Shown: positions 10,874 to 22,452, numbered from the stretch's first letter. The stretch is DNA of 64,000 bases from Colletotrichum lupini (GCF_023278565.1 NC_064676.1:6014001-6078000); one strand, 5' to 3'. The notes: generated by a model from the sequence alone, not told the origin. Numbers and translations are program-made.

Positions 10874-12001
10874 ATGTATACCACCATGAATACCCAGACC
10901 GCCACCGCCACCCAGCTCTCTCATTGGCGTCGTCAATACGGCACCAGTTGGTTTGACGGCGCCGATGGGAGTAGCGGAGGCTACGACCTGTGCGCGGTCG
11001 AAGACGAGGAAGAGGGCGAAAATGAGAGATGGTGGGAAGAAGACTCCTCTGCTATCGAGGACGTGGACGAGGAAGTGGACGAATACGACATGGTGCAAGA
11101 TGTCGTACCTGAGGAACTTAAGCAACAGAAGCTTGGTGTTCCTAGCATCATGCTCACCACTACCGAGGGAAACGTCTTTTTCGGCAATGCTATCCCAGAG
11201 GGAACATGGTGCACCGAGTCCCGTGAGTCCCTGAATCTGCGTACAAAACACATCAACAACGCAGAGACGTTCCTCTGCCCAGGCGACTGGAGACAGCTCC
11301 GCAACGCCTACCGCCTGTGGCAACAGCAGGAATATGACCAGCGGATGGAGCAAAATTTGGAGCTGGAGCAAGAACGACAGCAAGAGCGACAGCAAGAGGA
11401 AAAAGCAGAGACCGCATCACGCGAGCACCAACAGCTCTACGCGCCCCTGATCTTCCTCACGACCCCCGACGGCGACATCCTCACGGGCGACGAGATCCCA
11501 GAGGGACAACGAGCCCAAGAGCCCTGCGAGGCTCGCCGCAGGAAACAGCAATACGCCGCCAACGCAGAAACGCAACTCTGCCCGGGCAACTGGGAAAAGA
11601 TCCGCGACGCCAACCGCCCAGAGGAGACGGAAGAAGACGCGGTCCTACACGTCAACCTGCGCGAGGCAGAGGCCGCACTTCCCAAGGGCAGCCGCAGCTG
11701 GCAGAAGCGCCTCGCGCGCGTGAACCAGCGCAGCCAGCGGCGGCGGGCGAGACAGCAGGAGCTCGAGGAGGCGGAGCGGCTCTGGCGGCTGCAGAAGGTC
11801 CGGGTGGAGGAGTTTGTGGCCGAGAGGAGGGCCAAGGTTGAGGCGCTCGAGAGGATCGGCGCGGCGGAGGATTTCCCTGCGTGGAGTCGGAAGATGGATC
11901 GGGAGCAGGGGGAGGCGGAGGAGAGGCTTAGAGTGCTGAGGAGGGAGCTTGAGAAGATGTTTGAGGGGGGTTGTGGGGAGGAAGGTGAGGTTGAGGAATG
12001 A
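10874..12001 (+). CDS. Acidic protein with a duplicated module and a coiled coil, 375 aa
   Basis: A single exon. The first ATG is at 10874, and a second in-frame ATG at 10886 has a better context (CACCATGA). The N-terminal 85 residues are very acidic (EDEEEGENERWWEED). Two related units follow, from about residue 89 and residue 190. Each has the form (S/L)I(M/F)LTTxxGxxxxGxxIPEG, then about 20 residues, then NAETxLCPGxWxxIRxA. The units are separated by a Glu/Gln/Arg-rich helix (ELEQERQQERQQEEKAE). A long charged helix, probably coiled coil, ends the protein (about 270-365). There is no signal peptide or membrane segment. I do not recognise the family; the internal duplication is plain to see. 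An antisense frame at 11437-12222 is a shadow. Confidence 0.75.
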   Translation: MYTTMNTQTATATQLSHWRRQYGTSWFDGADGSSGGYDLCAVEDEEEGENERWWEEDSSAIEDVDEEVDEYDMVQDVVPEELKQQKLGVPSIMLTTTEGNVFFGNAIPEGTWCTESRESLNLRTKHINNAETFLCPGDWRQLRNAYRLWQQQEYDQRMEQNLELEQERQQERQQEEKAETASREHQQLYAPLIFLTTPDGDILTGDEIPEGQRAQEPCEARRRKQQYAANAETQLCPGNWEKIRDANRPEETEEDAVLHVNLREAEAALPKGSRSWQKRLARVNQRSQRRRARQQELEEAERLWRLQKVRVEEFVAERRAKVEALERIGAAEDFPAWSRKMDREQGEAEERLRVLRRELEKMFEGGCGEEGEVEE

Positions 12002-14009
12002 GCATATGTTGTCTCTTCCCTCTTCCCTCTTCCCTCTTCTTGGGCGGCACAGGTTGCTTCTGGAGGAATAAGCACGAAGCTTCTCTGCTCTCTTCTTGGA
12101 TATCGCCGTTGTATTCTTCGGGTTACTATACGGTGAAGATGGCCATGACTTACGGCCTTGGTGTTGGCGTTTAGTTGTTTCGATAAATTGACTACCGCTT
12201 TCCCTTTCTCACCTACTCCCATCCATCACCCAATGCCTCTTCGCCATGATTAACGACTAACGTCCATGAAAAGCCTCATCAACATGTAAGCCTTACATGG
12301 GTTTTGTTTGGAGTTGTCGAAACAAGCATAGATGTTGTCGAGCATTTCCCCACGAATCAACTGCTACATCTGCCGCAACACGGTTCGTCTCGTATTCGAT
12401 GGTTTCTCTAGATTGTCTGTGAGAGGCAGCCATTTGTCAGTTGTCTACGATGCGATTTGACACTGAGCCTCATCGGAACGAAATGCTTTTGTATATCATT
12501 GCGCAAAACGGTCCACGTGCTATAAAGTCGTCTCGAGTTGTACTTGCATGTACAACAGGTGTATCGTCTGACGCCAGCATAGTAAGCTTGCAAGAAATCT
12601 CTACACGTAAGGGAGAGACGGGAGGATGACGATGGTAGGCCTCCTCCCTCCTGTACCCCAAAACTCTAAAAGACCGGATGTTCCTCAGCTGGTGTTACAC
12701 GTATCAGTGCAGGGAATGACAATTCTTCCGAGGCTTCATCCGTTGACCTAGCACCAGGCTGGCTCATCAACTTGCACCGATACTAGTGCTTGATATGTTC
12801 GTTCTCGCAGTGGTTATCTTCTTCATCCACTACCTCGTCCCAACTCATCCCTTCAGTAGCCTGGGACAGTGAGACGACGTCAGACAGCCAAGCTCATCGT
12901 CGATCCAGGGTCCCGGGATGTCTTGGCAGAGCGTCAGTATCCGGGGAATGCGGGGGAGGCGAAGCGTTCGTTTGCTGTTCGAGCAGGACCTTAAACCACA
13001 AGCAGCATGGAACAGCAAACACACCAAACCCCGCCGCTTGATTCGATTGTTTGTCAGACCCCAGTGCAGTAGTTTCGCTGCTCGGTGGTGATGTTGGCTG
13101 CCACTCGCGTGACTGATATGCATGACGAGAACATTGAATATAGGTAGGTACCCACGTATCGAAGGTAACAAGGGAAAGGAAGAGGACCCCACATTCACGC
13201 CGGTCCAGGGTCCCCACTAAGAGCACTGAAGAAAACCCGACCGATCGACCGAGCGGCCAATCCGCGTCGGCCGGCTCCCAACGTCGACCGGGGTGGCAAG
13301 CGCCAAATGGGAAGCGTCCCTTCCGTGCCCCTCACGCCGTCTTTTACGGTCTTCCCACCATCATAGGTAGGTACAGAAGGAACCCATCACCTCACTCCTG
13401 CCTGCATTTCATCGCCCGATTCGGCACCTGTTTCGCGTACGGAAGTAACGTGCTTTTCTTCGCTTCCGCCTCCTACCATACGCACACCACCACCCTAACA
13501 CCCCCAGACACCCCAAGACAACCTCACTTTGGACGACCACACCCACTTCGGGAGTTGCAAAACCTCGTCCATCCCCGGATCTTCCAGCTCGTTCCTGTCA
13601 CCCTGGTCCCCTTTTGGCTCTTCCCCGCCAGCCACTGCGCAAGCGCGTCACAACAACCTCAGCTACGTTGACTTGGTACGCTGATACTGCGTACACTGTC
13701 ACGAAGCGAGCAATCAGAAAGTCGCGTGGTTCGATTTTTGGCACCGACCGTGTAGACGACGGGACTTTTAAAGACAGACTTGGTCGCACACCCCACCGTC
13801 TGAAGACACGCCACTTTTTGGATCGTCTTACACCAAGCTTGTCTACTTTGCCTTACCTCTCATCAGGTAGGCCCAAATCTTCATCCCTTCCTCGCTTGAA
13901 ACACAAGCCCCGAGCTTCTTTTCTGGCTGGGCTCTGTTCCTTCACATATAAAATCATATACGATTTCCACTTTTCCATTTCCTACCTATACCCCGCCACT
14001 ACGACGACA
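12002..14009. other. Intergenic region, no gene seen
   Basis: Two kilobases without a gene I can support. It has TAGGTAGGTA motifs near 13141 and 13365, CT/CA-rich tracts from about 13440 to 13620, and TATAAAA at 13947-13953 only 57 bp before the next ATG. Short frames on both strands lack domain character. Confidence 0.5.
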
Positions 14010-15428
14010 ATGGCACCAGAAGTACTTCAGCAATTTGCCGTAGGTGGAGGACTCCCAGTAACCAAGATGCAGGATCCGAAAGAGAGGTTTTATCACCATT
14101 TTCAAGAAGAAGTCACCGGTACGTTGGCCCCGTAAAACAAGGACCGAATGGTCGTCTGATGTTTTCTGGGCCGTATACTAACAAAGAACCCCGCACCCAG
14201 GTCTACAAGAGCAGATCGACAATGTGAGCTCCATATCTCAGGTCGGTGGTGAGAGGCAGGACGCCATTGATCACATCCTGGCCGGTATATCGAATCTCTC
14301 CAACGAAGTCGCCGACGCTTCCGACTACGTTCCCTCGTATGACCAGCGGAACTACGCCCAGGTGGGTTTGAATCCATAACTTACTCAGGCTTCCTATTAC
14401 ATCTCGTTGACACATCTTCACTTACCAGGCCGTCAAAGCTCTCACAGACAAGTTGAATGAGACCACGGCAAAGCTGGCCCCGCGTTCCCGCTTCCAGTTC
14501 AAACCTCGCGGAGCCAGCTCAGCAACAACATCAACCACCAATGGCCCAGCCGCGCCCAAAATTGACCCCCGTCTCATTGTAGGGGCAAGCCTTGCCGACC
14601 CCTTCCCCCCATCCCGCGGCGGCCCGGTCACCGCTCCTCCCTCCTCCTCCGTAACCCAGGCCGCCACGGAGACGGACTCAGACGGCCTCGGCGATCTCCC
14701 CAACTTCCCAAAGAACTACAACGAGGAAATGGCCCGCCCCAGCGCCACCAAGGTCCGGAAACCCAGCTTCTCTACCGCAAAGGACATTGCAATTTTCGGC
14801 CAAGATGGCCTGCACATCATCCTCCCGTCCTCGGCGTCGAGGGCGACGAGTTCGGGCCGCTTGACCGATCTAAAAGGGTGTGTAGTGGACATGTCCATCG
14901 CGCTCTCGGGCCACACCTCGTTTGCGAACCTGGCGCTCAAAAACGTCGAGAGGAGTCTGATTGTTGCGGGAAACGTGGCTGGGCCGGCGCATATTACGGG
15001 TGTGTCGGATAGTATCATTGTCGTTTCTGCGCGGCAGGTGCGCATCCACGAGTGTAGGAACGTTGATATTTATCTGCACTGCTCGAGTCACCCGATTATC
15101 GAGGATTGTTCGAATATGCGCTTTGCGCCGTTGCCGCCTAGCTTTGTAAGTAAACCCCTACTCGTCCATACTTCTTCCCCCCCCTTTTTTTTTTTTTTTG
15201 AGATACCAGCCGCTGACTGCCGAGCAGGACACCACAGAAGACCCCACCAAGAACCAGTGGGACCAAGTAGACGACTTCAAGTGGCTCAAATCAGAACCCA
15301 GTCCGAACTGGAGCATCTTGCCGGAGGAACAGAGGCTGGCCGAGGAGATTTGGACAAAGGTTGTGCCGGGCGAGCGCGGCAAGGATTTGCACGATATCCT
15401 CAAGGCGGTCGGGGTCCAGAAGCATTGA
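14010..15428 (+). CDS. Tubulin-binding cofactor C (TBCC), 395 aa, four exons
   Basis: The exons are 14010-14118, 14201-14361, 14429-15145 and 15228-15428; all junctions keep frame. TBCC completes folding of the alpha/beta-tubulin dimer by stimulating GTP hydrolysis by tubulin in the cofactor D-E complex. The N-terminus (KERFYHHFQEEVTGLQEQID) matches the helical tubulin-binding spectrin-like domain. A Ser/Pro-rich linker follows. The C-C/CARP domain covers about residues 210-330, with repeated beta-helix strands (NLALKNVERSLIVAGNVAGP) and the segment QVRIHECRNVDIYLHC. The Arg there lines up with the arginine finger known in the TBCC/RP2 family. The C-terminal NQWDQVDDFKWLKSEPSPNW is also typical. 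Intron 3 holds a 15-base T run beside its acceptor. The gene converges with the Mediator gene at 15768. Confidence 0.93.
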
Positions 15429-15767
15429 AAATCGGATGGAACATGCTGTACATCGACGGGATGCGGGAAAGTGAGAGGTCATCGCTACTTGCAGAAGTTT
15501 CCTGGGTCGAATCCTGGTTTGGAGTTTCAAGGAAGGCGGTTTTGCTAGGTATCGCAAGGGATGCATAATATGTTTTGGCGCAAGAAAAACAGCGTCCTCT
15601 TCCGTCCAAAATTTCTTCGTTTGGTAGTTCGCATATCGGGGTATCATAATAATTCAATCTGGCAAAAACTTTTCGTCCCCATCTCTCTCCCTCTCCTCTT
15701 GCATTCGTTCCCCTTCGCAACTTCTCGCTTGAAGTCTTCTTCCACCGCACGTGTTCCATCCTTCGCA
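15429..15767. other. Short gap between convergent genes
   Basis: About 340 bp that hold the 3' ends of the tubulin cofactor C gene (plus) and the Mediator subunit gene (minus). A CT-rich tract lies at 15660-15740. No other feature is seen. Confidence 0.5.
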
Positions 15768-16238
15768 TCACTCAGTCTCCATCTTATCCCCCCTCCCGCC
15801 CTCCTCATGCCCAAACTTCACACCCGCCTCCCTCAACCGATCCAACACCTCACGCTGCATCCGTATCCTCTCCTCAAGCTCCTTGATCTCCTCCTCCTGT
15901 TCCTCAACGGTCCGTTCCATATCCGGGAGGGTACGCATCTGCGTGCGGGCGCGCTGCAGCTTGTGCTTGAGGGCGTCGGTCTGCGCGGGGACGTCTTTGA
16001 GGGAGAGCGGCGCGTTGGGGCTGGCGGCACCGCCAGCGGCGGAACCGAGAGGGTTAGGTGTGGCGCCGGCGCCGGCTGGGGTTGCGCCTGTGGTGAGGCC
16101 GCCGCCGATGGAGGAGGAGGAGGAGCCCGAGGTTTGGATTGCGGTTCGGAGGCGGGTTAGGATGCCTGTTAGTTCGGTGAGGGTGTCGAGGGCGTCTGGG
16201 GAGAGGGTTGGGGGTAGTTCGAGGGGGTGAGGCGGCAT
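15768..16238 (-). CDS. MED9: Mediator complex subunit 9, 156 aa
   Basis: A single exon. The frame stays open to 16619, but the natural start is the ATG at 16238 (MPPHPLELPPTLSPDALDTL), since upstream codons read like promoter DNA. The protein has an N-terminal helix (LDTLTELTGILTRLRTAIQT) and a Ser/Gly/Ala-rich linker. The C-terminal Med9/Cse2-type helical region includes KHKLQRARTQMRTLPDMER and then EEQEEEIKELEERI. Med9 is part of the Mediator middle module, which links activators to RNA polymerase II. The length suits fungal Med9. The gene is divergent from phosphoglycerate mutase and convergent with cofactor C. The coiled-coil composition makes the family call less certain than for a catalytic protein. 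Confidence 0.8.
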   Translation of the reverse strand: MPPHPLELPPTLSPDALDTLTELTGILTRLRTAIQTSGSSSSSIGGGLTTGATPAGAGATPNPLGSAAGGAASPNAPLSLKDVPAQTDALKHKLQRARTQMRTLPDMERTVEEQEEEIKELEERIRMQREVLDRLREAGVKFGHEEGGRGDKMETE

Positions 16239-17068
16239 TTTGGTGGTTTGGTTTGGCTTGGTCTCGGGGTCTTGTATGAACGGAGAGGAGACGTTATGCG
16301 TTGTTGACAGAAGGGTGGTGAGAAGTGTCGGTGAAACGGGTGATTTGTGGAGAGGTATCGGGCTATTCTCAGCCTCGCGGTAGGTGCGTGATGGAGAAAG
16401 GGTGGTCGTTGGCTGCGTGCTCGAGGCTTGGAAAGTCAATTGACGGGGAGATGGAGGCGTAGGTACAGTACCCAGGTGGGATGAGGTGAGGTGAGGTGAG
16501 AGAAGCAGTTGCTCGGTGAGGTCCGTCCGCGTCCAGGGTCGTGTCAAGCTGGAACGGCAAGGGCCAAGGGCCAAGGGCCAAGGGAGGGGGGAAGCTCCGC
16601 CGGGGCAAGGAGCTTCCACGGGCGTTTTAGCGGCGCGGCGATTGGTAGCTAAAAATTGTTGAAAGTCAACAGAGGGGCAGCCGGGCAGCCCGCACCGTTT
16701 CTGACGGAGTTGGCACTGTACATTCGACGGGGGAAAACGGTTGGTGTGGACAGTGTGATTACGGAGTGTAACGGCACGGATCTATTATCGGCGATACTAT
16801 GACATAAACCCCCACCAAACCACCGACACCGATAAAACAGCCCAGGCGCCGGGAAAGCTCACTGTACCCAAGAAAAGGTGGTACATTGGCTGATTCAATC
16901 AAATCTCCTCAACCAGCCTGGCACTTCTCTCACCACCACCGCCGTCGCCGTAAATAAAAGTCTCCATCTCCCAGAACAGAAAAAATCACGCACTTCCTAG
17001 AACTCTGCTTTCATCCATATACCCCCTTCTGTAAAGAAATTGCTGCACAGAAAATAACCTAATTCACC
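16239..17068. other. Bidirectional promoter region of MED9 and phosphoglycerate mutase
   Basis: About 830 bp between two divergent ATGs. It contains three exact copies of GGGCCAA at 16561-16581, an ACGGAGT motif near 16761 and an AT-rich TAAATAAAAG at 16951-16960 ahead of the plus-strand gene. No coding sequence is supported, though the MED9 frame runs on as an untranslated extension. Confidence 0.5.
16561..16581. repeat. Tandem GGGCCAA x3
   Basis: Three perfect 7-bp copies followed by a partial GGG, in the shared promoter of MED9 and phosphoglycerate mutase. Confidence 0.85.
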
Positions 17069-19031
17069 ATGGCCAAGACCGACCAGAAGGCCTGCCTGAG
17101 TACGTCCAAAGATCTCCCTCCAGACCCTCCGTGCCCCTCGTCGAAGCCCCGCGGTGATGGAGATGGTGGCGGCGTGAGTGTTGTCGAGGCTGGCCACCAA
17201 AACCACCAGAACGCGCCGCCAGCAGAAACAGTCCACTCGCCTCTCCCGCAACCGCAACTGATTCCCAAATCCAATCCCGATTACATCCTCACCCTTGCCT
17301 ACATCATCCTCTATCTCCAAGTCGGCTGGCTAATCTTGTGGATCTTGCGCTCCTACAGTCGTGATTGATGGCTGGGGTGTGCCCGGCGCCGACTCCCCCA
17401 AGGATGGCGACGCCATCACCAACGCAAAGACCCCCGTCATGGACGACTTTGCCCAGAGCAAGACCGGATACTGCGAGCTCGACGCCTCCTCCATTGCCGT
17501 CGGCCTGCCCGAGGGTCTGATGGGTAACTCGGAGGTCGGTCACCTGAACATTGGCGCCGGCCGTGTCGTCTGGCAGGACGTCGTGCGCATCGACCAGACC
17601 ATCAAGGAGGGCAAGTTCGCCGACAACGAGGTCATCAAGAAGACTTTTGAGGGTGCCAAGAACGGCAACGGCAGACTGCACCTCTGCGGTCTCGTCTCCC
17701 ACGGTGGCGTGGTGAGTTCTAGATTCTGAGCCCATCTTCCGCTTCCCTCAAGATGCATGATAGTCTAACACACGCAACCCTCCCAGCACGCCAAGCAAGA
17801 GCATCTCTACAACCTTCTCAAGGCCGCCAAGCAGTACGGTGTCCCCAAGGTCTACATCCACTTCTTCGGCGATGGCCGTGACACCGACCCCAAGTCCGGC
17901 GCTGGCTACATGGAGGAGCTCGTCAAGACCGCCAAGGAGATTGGCATTGGTGAGATCGCCACCGTCGTCGGCCGCTACTACGCCATGGACCGTGACAAGA
18001 GATGGGAGAGAGTCCAGATCGCCCTCGACGGCTTGATCAACGGCAAGGGCGAGGAGAGCACCGACCCCGTCAAGACCGTCAAGGAGCGTTACGCCAAGGG
18101 CGGTGACAAGGACAAGGACGAGTTCCTGACTCCTATCATTGTCGGCGGCGACGAGGGCCGCATCAAGGGTGAGCATCTCTCTTCCCAAAACCCCAAACTT
18201 CATAACTAACAGGAATCCCAAGACGACGACACCGTCTTCTTCTTCAACTACCGTTCCGACCGTGTCCGCCAAATCACCCAGGTGCTCGGCGACGTCGACC
18301 GCTCCGTCCTCCCCGACTTCAAGTTCCCCAAGATCAAGAACCTCGTCACCATGACCCAGTACAAGGCCGACTACCCCTTCGAGATCGCCTTCAAGCCCCA
18401 GCACATGGGCAACGTCCTCGCCGAGTGGCTCGGCAAGCAAAACGTCGAGCAGGTCCACATCGCCGAGACGGAAAAGTACGCTCACGTCACCTTCTTCTTC
18501 AACGGCGGCGTCGAAAAGGTCTTTGCCCTCGAGACCCGCGACGAGTCCCAGGACCTCGTCCCCTCCAACAAGTCCGTCGCCACCTACGACCAGGCCCCCG
18601 AGATGTCGGCCGACGGCGTCGCCGACCAGGTCGCCAAGCGTCTGGCTGAGCAGAAATTCCCCTTTGTCATGAACAACTTTGCGCCCCCGGACATGGTCGG
18701 CCACACGGGCGTGTACGAGGCCGCCGTCGTCGGCGTCGAGGCCACGGACAAGGCCATTGGCAAGATTTACGAGGCCTGCAAGAAGGAGGGCTACGTCCTC
18801 TTCATCACCGCCGACCACGGCAACGCCGAGGAGATGAAGTTCCCCGACGGCAAGCCCAAGACGTCGCACACCACCAACAAGGTGCCCTTCATCATGGCCA
18901 ACGCCCCCGAGGGCTGGAGCCTCAAGAAGGAGGGCGGTGTCCTGGGTGATGTTGCGCCCACCGTCTTGGCTGCGATGGGTCTGCCCCAGCCTGAGGAGAT
19001 GACTGGCGCGAACCTGTTGTCCAAGGCATAA
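17069..19031 (+). CDS. 2,3-bisphosphoglycerate-independent phosphoglycerate mutase, 524 aa, four exons
   Basis: The exons are 17069-17099, 17359-17711, 17787-18168 and 18223-19031. The enzyme interconverts 3- and 2-phosphoglycerate in cytosolic glycolysis and gluconeogenesis using two Mn2+-type metals and a phosphoserine intermediate. The N-terminus reads CLIVIDGWGVPGADSPKDGD, the first metal-binding segment. The catalytic serine is Ser68 in GNSEVGHLNIGAGRVVWQD. SHGGVHAKQEHLY and GGDEGRIKDDDTVFFFNYR follow. The phosphatase-like C-terminal half has NFAPPDMVGHTG and Asp453-His454 in ADHGNAEEMKF. The length fits the family. Intron 1 is 259 bp after only 31 coding bases. Intron 3 (54 bp) uses an AAG acceptor, chosen because it alone restores the conserved frame. 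A 510-codon antisense frame is a shadow. Confidence 0.97.
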
Positions 19032-19573
19032 ACGCATTTGTGGTATTTCTGTGTTTTGGGTTGGGGCGCGATGTTGTCGGCTGACGGTGGAGTTGAGGTG
19101 AGGGTAGGGTGTGTCTTTGGCGAGCGAGGTTTTCATAGGGAAGAAAAGAAAAGTTGAGACTCCGAGAGTGAGGAGTACCGGCGTGCTGTAAAGGATTATG
19201 ATGACAATAGACAACCCTAGAGATAAGAAAATGAGAATACGCTTTGATGACATGAATGGTTCTGCATGACGTTCATCCACTTATTGAAGTCGAACGCGCA
19301 GCATGTTCTTCATGGCCTAAGACCCCATCTCACGTTCTTTCAGCAAAACAAGTCCCTGATTCAGCTTCCAAACAAGTCGTTACCATTCTAATTTGTTTGG
19401 TAGAAGGCCAGGTGTCAACTGATGATGAACAAAAAGAAATATTCTGGTGGTATTCATCTCAGTCTCATACCTATGGACACGAACCACTAAACCCCTATTC
19501 CTGCTTCGCCAATCATGTATATCTACTACCCCTAAAAAGCCCAACGCACCATACTAAGAAACACCTCGATCCT
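19032..19573. other. Gap between convergent genes
   Basis: About 540 bp that carry the 3' ends of phosphoglycerate mutase (plus) and the cytochrome P450 (minus). I see no further gene. The long plus-strand frame crossing here into 20506 is antisense to the P450. Confidence 0.5.
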
Positions 19574-21353
19574 CTATTTGAATCTCCACTCAACATCCTC
19601 CCATCCAGCCCGCCTCGAAAGAGTCGCCTTGCTAGACTTGCTTCCATAAATCGGCGACCGCAGACCCGAAGTAGAGAAGGGCATCTCATGATCCGGTACC
19701 TGCACGCCCTCGAGCTCGAACCCGACAGCCAAGCACGCCACCGCGCCCAACAACTCGGCAAACGCAAAGTTGCGGCCGGGGCAGAGGTGCTTGCCGCCGC
19801 CGAACGGTACAAACGACTCCTTTGTGCCCTTGGCAATGTCGGGCGTGTTCTTGAGCCACCGCTCCGGGTTGAACTCGTCGCCGTCCTCGCCCCAGACGGG
19901 CTTCTTGTGCATCACGGACGCGCTCCACTGCACCTCGACGCCCTCCTTGAGGAGGTACTGCCTTCCCGTCTCGTGGTCCGTGATGGTCGTGTCCTTGCTC
20001 GTGACGGTCCGGCTGCCGGTGACGGTGTTCTCCGAGCGGAGCGTCTCGCGGTAGCACGCGACGACGTAGGCGCACGACCTGCCCAGCTCCGTGACGTCGA
20101 TGGTGGCGACGCGTCTCCCGCCCTCGGCGGTGACGGCCAGCGCGGCCGAGGACTCGACCTCCTCCCGGACGCGGGCGAGGTATCTGGGGTTGGCGAAGAC
20201 GTTGACGATGAGCCAGAACATGGAGGGCGCGGTGTTGACGGTCGAGGCGGCGGGGAGGGAGTCCATGGCGCCGAGCATGATGTCCGAGAGGCCGAAGCCG
20301 CGCCAGAACTCGGCGCGGCCGCGGATGGTGGCGGAGACGGTCGGGCCCTGGTCCATCTTGCGCATGTAGTAGCCGACGAGGCCCGTGACGATCTTCTTGC
20401 GGGCCTCGAGGGCTTTGCCGGCGATGATTTTGGAGATCCAGCCGTATTGCATCTTGCCCATGCCGCTCTCGTATGTCCTGCGCCGAGAACGTTAGCCACA
20501 CGCTGACAGGGAGAACAGAAGAAGACGCGAGGGTAAAGAGAACGGCACGAAAACGTACCAGATGGCATCAACCAGCTCCAAATTGTTAAACGGGCTGTGC
20601 TCGCCATACAGAGCCCTCGTCGTCGCAACACCAATCAACCCACGAGCCCAGTAAAACACGTCATCAATCTTTTCGGGGCTTCCGGGCTTCACCTCGTTGA
20701 AGCGGCTGCCAATGTAGTCGAGGGCGCTCAGGTTCAGCTTGAGCAGGTTCTCGCCGGACAGGGCCGAGATGGTGACGCGGGAGATCTCCTCGACGGCGTT
20801 CTCCTTGACGAGGCGGTGGGTGACGTCCGGGTTGATGCCCATGGCGCGGCCAATCTCCTCGATGCGGGCGCCGAACTCGAGCGTCTTGTTGCGCATGGCG
20901 CTCTGGACCAAGGGCGCGCTGTTGATGACGTACATCTTCTTGCCGAGGACGGGGATTGTGCAGATGGGGAGCTTTGTGCGTTTACTGTACGTAGAGAGAT
21001 TTGGCTGTCAGTGATGTATCTTTGCCATGGTGCTCTTCATGAGGTCCCGCCTCTGAGGGGCGTTTTTAGAGCGTCTAAAGCGTTGAGAGGTGTTGTTCGA
21101 CTTACGCCAGCTTCTCGTAGACACCAGGGTACGATGTGTTCACGGTGATCCAGTGGCCGATGATGGGGAGAAGGCCCTTGACGACGGGGGGCTCGCGGGG
21201 ATCAACGGGCGCGGCGATGAACTTGTCAATGACCATGAGGATCGTGACGACGAGGGCCACGGCAGAGGCAATCAGCTTGACGGAAGATGTCGAGCTGAAG
21301 CGCTCCAGCAGCGTAGCGACCGCGGTCGCGGCGGCGCTCGAGGAATCCGCCAT
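19574..21353 (-). CDS. Cytochrome P450 monooxygenase, 525 aa, three exons
   Basis: The exons on the minus strand are 21353-21106, 20984-20559 and 20477-19574, with introns of 121 and 81 bp; phases join exactly. A membrane anchor lies at about residues 25-45 (LIASAVALVVTILMVIDKF). The K-helix ExxR is YRETLRSEN, the PERW-type segment is FNPERWL, and the heme-binding loop is FVPFGGGKHLCPGRNFA with the ligand Cys at about residue 457. The I-helix reads VNTAPSMFWLIVNVFANP. It lacks the usual (A/G)GxxT proton-relay motif and recalls the CYP7/CYP8 group (sterol 7-alpha-hydroxylase and prostacyclin-synthase-like enzymes), several of which isomerise peroxides. The protein is expected in the ER membrane. 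It diverges from a short-chain dehydrogenase 1.1 kb away. The substrate is unknown. Confidence 0.93.
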
Positions 21354-22452
21354 GGTCGCGAGGCGAAAGAAGAAGAGATCAAGCTTCTGTCGAAAGGAAA
21401 AGTGGGAGCTGTGTCAAAGGGGTAACAAGCTCACTATGAAGGCGGGTAGGGTAGGGTAAGGTAGGTGAAGTGAAAAGTGTCGCTGTCTCGTCGTCCGGCA
21501 GTGGGAGACGTGCCTCGTGGTTTTATATAAGTCGTTCGACTGCGTTTCGCCCAAACCCTTCGCTTCCCTTGCCCCCCCCCCTCCCTCCACCTCCTCGGAC
21601 TCTACATCCAAGCCGTCTCATCAAAACATAGGGTGACAGGTACAGGTCTTGTTTAACGAGGCACGGTTCAGACGAGCTTCCCCAAACCTTCTTTTCGCAT
21701 ATGCGACTCGCACTGCCCTTGCCTTTTGCTCGTTTCCCCATCCATGAGTAGGAAACTAGGTAGCTTAAGCAAGCGGGGGATCCTAGAGCTCGGCGAAAGG
21801 GGGGTATGATTACGATTTCCCGCCCTGCCATTGGGCGTTATCTTCGAGACGGCAATTCTAATTGCTCAGGCTGTCCGCGTATAACCAAAGATATGCAGAA
21901 GAAGGTGCCCATACATGTGGCCGCAGCATGACATTGGCGTGTGTCTCGCGAGCAATATCTTGCAGGAGTCAGGGACAGGTAGGTTGAGGGGGAGCTATCC
22001 GTCAAGCTTAGGATCATCGCCAAGCTCTGGGCCGAACCAGCATTAGGCGGGAAAAAGCGTTTTGTTAATTCCCCGCGCGCCAATGAAACTACAGAGGCCT
22101 AGAGACTGCCCCGGTCTCGGTTTCGGTTCCGCATTGCCAGGGGGGGTGTTTAACGAAGCGATCCCGAGTCTGCCTCGTTCCAATTGTAAAGTTGTAACAG
22201 AACACAGCACAGCACAGGCTGCACGGCAAGCTGTGGTTTTGGCTCGTACAGCGGTACGAAATGTGAGCTTTATAGTTTGGATGGGGTTGAAGAATTGACG
22301 TATAAGAAAGCGATAGCTGAATCCTGGAGTATGAGTGAATATTGAAAGTTGCATCTTTAAACCGCTGCATCATCCCATTTCAAGACCGACTCGCCGTAAT
22401 TCCAGTACACTTCCCAGCCCCCTTTTCAAATCCTCCCTAAGCAAAGATCATC
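21354..22452. other. Bidirectional promoter region of P450 and dehydrogenase
   Basis: About 1.1 kb between divergent ATGs. A TATA box for the P450 lies at 21531-21540 on the minus strand. A C-rich tract at about 21570-21590 and a tandem GTAGGGTAGGGTAAGG stretch near 21446-21461 are visible. No coding frame is supported. Confidence 0.5.
21531..21540 (-). promoter_or_regulatory. TATA box of the P450 gene
   Basis: The minus strand reads TTATATAAAA about 180 bp before the P450 ATG at 21353, a good match to a TATA box at the usual fungal distance. Confidence 0.55.

Noticed and set aside
11437..12222. 261-codon minus-strand frame
   Set aside because: Antisense to the duplicated-module gene; Ser/Arg-rich shadow text.
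17748..19280. 510-codon minus-strand frame
   Set aside because: Antisense to phosphoglycerate mutase exons 3 and 4. GC-biased third positions keep the opposite frame open, and the text is a Leu/Val/Gly-rich shadow.
19256..20506. 416-codon plus-strand frame
   Set aside because: Antisense to P450 exon 3. Composition is Arg/Ala/Val-rich and lacks motifs.
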